A stretch of 64,000 nt of DNA, taken from assembly GCA_947685225.1 (NCBI GenBank), contig CANTUV010000051.1:3224001-3288000 (forward strand), read 5' to 3'. The position numbers and the translations under genes are program-made. The stretch comes from Garcia nutans (taxonomy: Eukaryota; Streptophyta; Magnoliopsida; Malpighiales; Euphorbiaceae). Below the pieces are notes generated by a model, which saw only the letters and a program-made list of their open reading frames with translations, searched no databases and had not been told where the DNA came from. Position 1 is the first letter of the stretch; the number at the start of each line of letters is the position of its first letter. Shown piece after piece: positions 62,301-64,000 of this stretch.

Positions 62301-62659
62301 CTTGCTTCTTTAGCCGCATTCGTCCATAATGCGGTAGCCCTTTCCTGTCTGACACCACATCCGGGCGCTGATATGGCGGGACTAACTTCTTTACCCATAC
62401 CCGTCCATGGCATGGGAACCTTTGCTCATACTCCACCACACCCAGGCGTCGATGTGATGGAACCCCTTGCTCATTTAACACTACACCCGGGTGCCGATGT
62501 AGCGCGTGCCTAGGTGAGCACGTCCCAACGGTATAATGATAGTTTTGAGAATCCATAGAAAGTTTGGCAAAATTTTTACACTGGCCGCCAACCTACCGCA
62601 ACCCTCCTCCTTTATCCGGGCTTGGGACCGGCTACGATACTCGCAGGCGGAGTTTATAC
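59342..62659 (-). mobile_element. Full-length RTE-clade LINE
   Basis: 3318 bp on the minus strand. It starts at 62659, has a leader of about 100 nt with GCCGGTCCCAAGCCCGG, one long ORF, a 3' UTR of about 90 nt and a (GTT)n tail at 59364-59342. A short simple-repeat tail instead of poly(A) is characteristic of RTE elements. A 10-bp target duplication (GAGAACAAAT) flanks it. It is GC-richer than its surroundings. Complete structure and open ORF suggest a recent insertion. Confidence 0.92.
59452..62556 (-). CDS. RTE LINE endonuclease-reverse transcriptase, intact ORF
   Basis: 1034 codons without interruption. Residues 1-85 hold a His/Arg/Pro/Val-rich region with three loose repeats (HPGVVLNEQGVPSHR, LGVVEYEQRFPCHGR, PDVVSDRKGLPHYGR). 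An APE-type endonuclease follows: N97 in SWNIGTL, E124 in QETRWKG, Y194 in SAYAPQ, D230 and N232 in GGDLNGH, D297 in QIDFIL, H324. The reverse transcriptase spans about 560-800: FGFMPGRST, MVFIDLEKAYDRVPR, GLHQGSAMSPYLF and the catalytic FADD at 780-783. A C-terminal region with RMLRWMCGHTR and RWYGHVLRRP follows, as is usual in plant RTE proteins that databases sometimes mislabel craniofacial development protein 2. All catalytic residues are present. It nicks DNA and reverse-transcribes its own RNA at the target. Confidence 0.94.
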   Translation of the reverse strand: MDSQNYHYTVGTCSPRHALHRHPGVVLNEQGVPSHRRLGVVEYEQRFPCHGRVWVKKLVPPYQRPDVVSDRKGLPHYGRMRLKKQVQGSRLRLGSWNIGTLTGKSIELVDTLKRRKVSIACLQETRWKGNKAKEIGNSGYKLWYCGLDNNRNGVGIIIEPTLKDKVVEVKRKGDRIISLRLVLGDDTINVISAYAPQVGLDGASKVQFWEDMDDIMQGIPDNQQIFIGGDLNGHVGKDSNGYDRVHGGYGFGNRNEEGKSILDFAVAYDLVLANTCFEKRGSHLITFKSGRTQSQIDFILTRRRDKSKCKDCKVIPGEALTAQHRIVVLDVKNKSSWRNDKKILEPRIRWWKLKDLAQGTFKEELLKEEIWNLEASAEDLWTKMEGDIKKAGSKLLGISKGAGPRPHDAWWWDEEVQKAIKAKREWYKKLPNAVNSEAFEEYKRAKKEAKKAVSVARGRALEGIYQKLGTKEGEMGIYKIARMRERKSRDLSQVKCIKDDDQRVLTGDVEIKERWKAYFEQLFNPEHEQDFQGLHATNDYISWSRRILHSEVREALKYMKVGKACGPDGIPIEVWKNLGEVGVAWLTKLFNAIVKGRKMPNAWRKSIMVPIYKNKGDIQCCTNYRGIKLMSHTMKLWERIIEHRLRKLTRVSENQFGFMPGRSTMEAISLLRRLMELYQEKKKDLHMVFIDLEKAYDRVPREVLWWVLKRKGVNGKYINIIKDMYENASTSVKTPGGDTDAFPITTGLHQGSAMSPYLFTLVMDELTRSIQDDVPWCMLFADDIILIDETSAGVNRKLEVWRKTLEDKGFKLSRSKTEYMHCEFSLRKKQEHEVKLDGVLVPKTKHFKYLGSVFQNDGRIDEDVAHRIQVGWLKWKGATGVLCDKKIPLKVKGKFYRTVVRPAMLYGSECWAPTGQQLHKMSVAEMRMLRWMCGHTRLDKIKNVHIRQKVQVADVGDKVREGRLKWYGHVLRRPPNAAVRKCENLLIEGARGRGRPRTVWKEVIARDLRALDLDADLINDRLEWRRKIRVLEGA

Positions 62660-62669
62660 GAGAACAAAT

Positions 62670-63590
62670 AAAAATAAAAAATTAAAAAGAGGACAAGTAG
62701 ATAAGAAAAAAAAAATGAACAAAGACAGACGAGACTGACACCCTTTGAAGAACTAATTGCAGCTCCCCTCTTAAATTAGAAGAAAAAAAACATATGCAAA
62801 TTCAATTAAAATATGGTGGCCGGGGTTTTTAACTTTATATTAAAAGTTATTTTCAATACATATTATTATAACCTATAAATATTAAAGTTATTAAAATAAT
62901 TTATATCAAATTTAAGATAATTTGCAAGTATCGTACTAGATTGTTTTAAAGTTGAATTTTTAAAATTTTTTACTAAAGAATTTTTTTTTTACCTAAATCA
63001 TGTGAAACTCAAATAATCATCTGAATTCAAATCACTTCCACTCAAATGTAAAAATAGAAATCAAGTTTGATCAAACCAACTCGTCATATTTTTTTTTTAA
63101 AATTTAAATTTGAAAAGTTTCTTTTTCTTCTCTTATTTGTTTAATATGGGATTTAAGTTTAACATTAATTATTTTCGACTTAATGCGTTTTTTTGCCTTG
63201 AATTTTGATATCAAACTTTATTTTACTCTTAAATTTTTAAATTAAACAATTTAATATTTAAATTTAAACAAATTTAGACTATATGATATTCATTGATCCC
63301 ATTAGTGGTACTTGTGTGAAAGCCTATATAAAAAATACCTTACTTATATGGAATTTTTCATATTAAATGAATTTTTTTTAATCTGTAAGCTACATTTCAA
63401 ATCAGAGTAAAAACTATGGAAAGGAAAATGAAAATCTAAATTAGTGAAAATGAAATTGAAATGGAATTGTGGTTAATTATGTGAAGATGGGATTTTTCAT
63501 AATGGGGATTTTATGAAATAAATGTTGTTATTTGTTTTGATCACATAAGAACACATTCACTCATTGAAAGTTTCGATAATATTCTATTAA
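62670..63590. other. AT-rich DNA without a gene
   Basis: No coding content recognised between the LINE and the fragment at the right edge. Confidence 0.55.
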
Positions 63591-63595
63591 CTTAA

Positions 63596-64000
63596 GAAGT
63601 ATTTATACAAGGATCTTTAGGGTTTGGCCGACTGCTTTCCCTCACCATCACGGCATCAAACCTCGATTTGGTGGCGGCCCCTTCAGGGCCTGCCGGCCGG
63701 TCTTTTGCGGAGGCCCTCCGTTCAGGGCTTGTTTCATTGACTAGAGGAGTGGCGGATGTCGACAGATCCTTTAAAGATGTCTTCAATGGAGATTTTGCTG
63801 CAAAACAACCATCAAGGTTTAAAGGAGTACCATCAATTTCTTTCTCGAAAGAAGAAATCTTTTCTCTAGCGGCTCCCTTTCAATATGCCCTTATTGGTTT
63901 CTTCGGTTCAGGACGTCCTAATATGAAATCATTACACAAATCTTTCGACTTGATTGGTTTCAAGGGGCCTTTTTCGTTAGGCTTATTAAACTCAAACAAC
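63596..64000 (+). pseudogene. DUF4283-type retroelement ORF, N-terminal part, cut by the window end
   Basis: An open plus-strand frame from just after a TAA at 63593-63595 to the window edge. It reads AGRSFAEALRSG, then RFKGVPSISFSKEEIFSLAA, FQYALIGFFGSGRP and FDLIGFKGPFSLGLLN, which follow the DUF4283 domain found at the N-terminus of gag-like ORFs of plant L1 LINEs and related retroelements. No ATG lies upstream in frame, so the start is missing or shifted. GC content is higher than the flank. The rest lies outside the window, so intactness is unknown. Confidence 0.7.

Noticed and set aside
60014..62329. Several plus-strand frames over the LINE
   Set aside because: Antisense shadows of the 1034-codon LINE ORF.

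Overview
This is plant nuclear DNA, most likely from a eudicot. It is strongly AT-rich. Its only recognisable host genes have GT-AG introns, signal peptides, Pro-rich arabinogalactan-type linkers and GPI-anchor tails, and the rest is largely transposable-element debris typical of an angiosperm chromosome. No tRNA, rRNA or CRISPR array was seen. The species cannot be named from what is visible.

The host genes are four phytocyanins (plant cupredoxins of the stellacyanin/uclacyanin/early-nodulin-like family). Two single-domain genes lie on the minus strand (2646-3996 and 6519-8333). Two larger genes on the plus strand (26384-27913 and 54091-55426) each encode two cupredoxin domains in tandem. 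Every domain is split by a phase-1 intron at the same place, just after the GDxL motif. In the two-domain genes the middle exon carries the back half of domain 1 fused through a linker to the front half of domain 2. The copper sites differ: 6519-8333 and both domains of 54091-55426 keep His-Cys-His-Gln; both domains of 26384-27913 have lost His and Cys; 2646-3996 has lost its second His and has an in-frame TGA before its GPI tail. So intact, degenerate and possibly dying members sit side by side.

Mobile elements by region: a short Copia-type LTR remnant (0.8-1.0 kb); duplicated AT-rich DNA (10.5-12.7 kb); a Copia RT scrap (13.0-13.5 kb); a CACTA TNP2 transposase relic (15.7-16.9 kb); a decayed Tat-type Ty3/gypsy element on the minus strand (20.05-24.3 kb) with coiled-coil coding remnants in the opposite orientation beyond its broken integrase (18.2-20.04 kb); a young, structurally complete Copia element (27930-32560) inserted 16 bp past a phytocyanin stop codon; a nest at 34.9-42.1 kb in which an old Copia pol gene is split by a gag-only LTR element (35030-39714) and a probable solo LTR, and is followed by a TRIM (41493-42117); a minisatellite (45.1-45.7 kb); another Copia relic (47.2-49.2 kb); a gypsy-type LTR (51.6-52.8 kb); two hAT-type MITEs (56.3 and 58.3 kb); a full-length RTE-clade LINE with an intact 1034-codon ORF and target-site duplication (59342-62659); and the start of a DUF4283-type ORF running off the right edge.

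The host genes and the elements interact mainly through insertion. The phytocyanin cluster has been spread over about 53 kb by insertions, one gene has had its 3' UTR replaced by an LTR, and the nest gives a relative order of events. All calls come from reading the sequence alone; the gene models rest on splice consensus and family alignment from memory.
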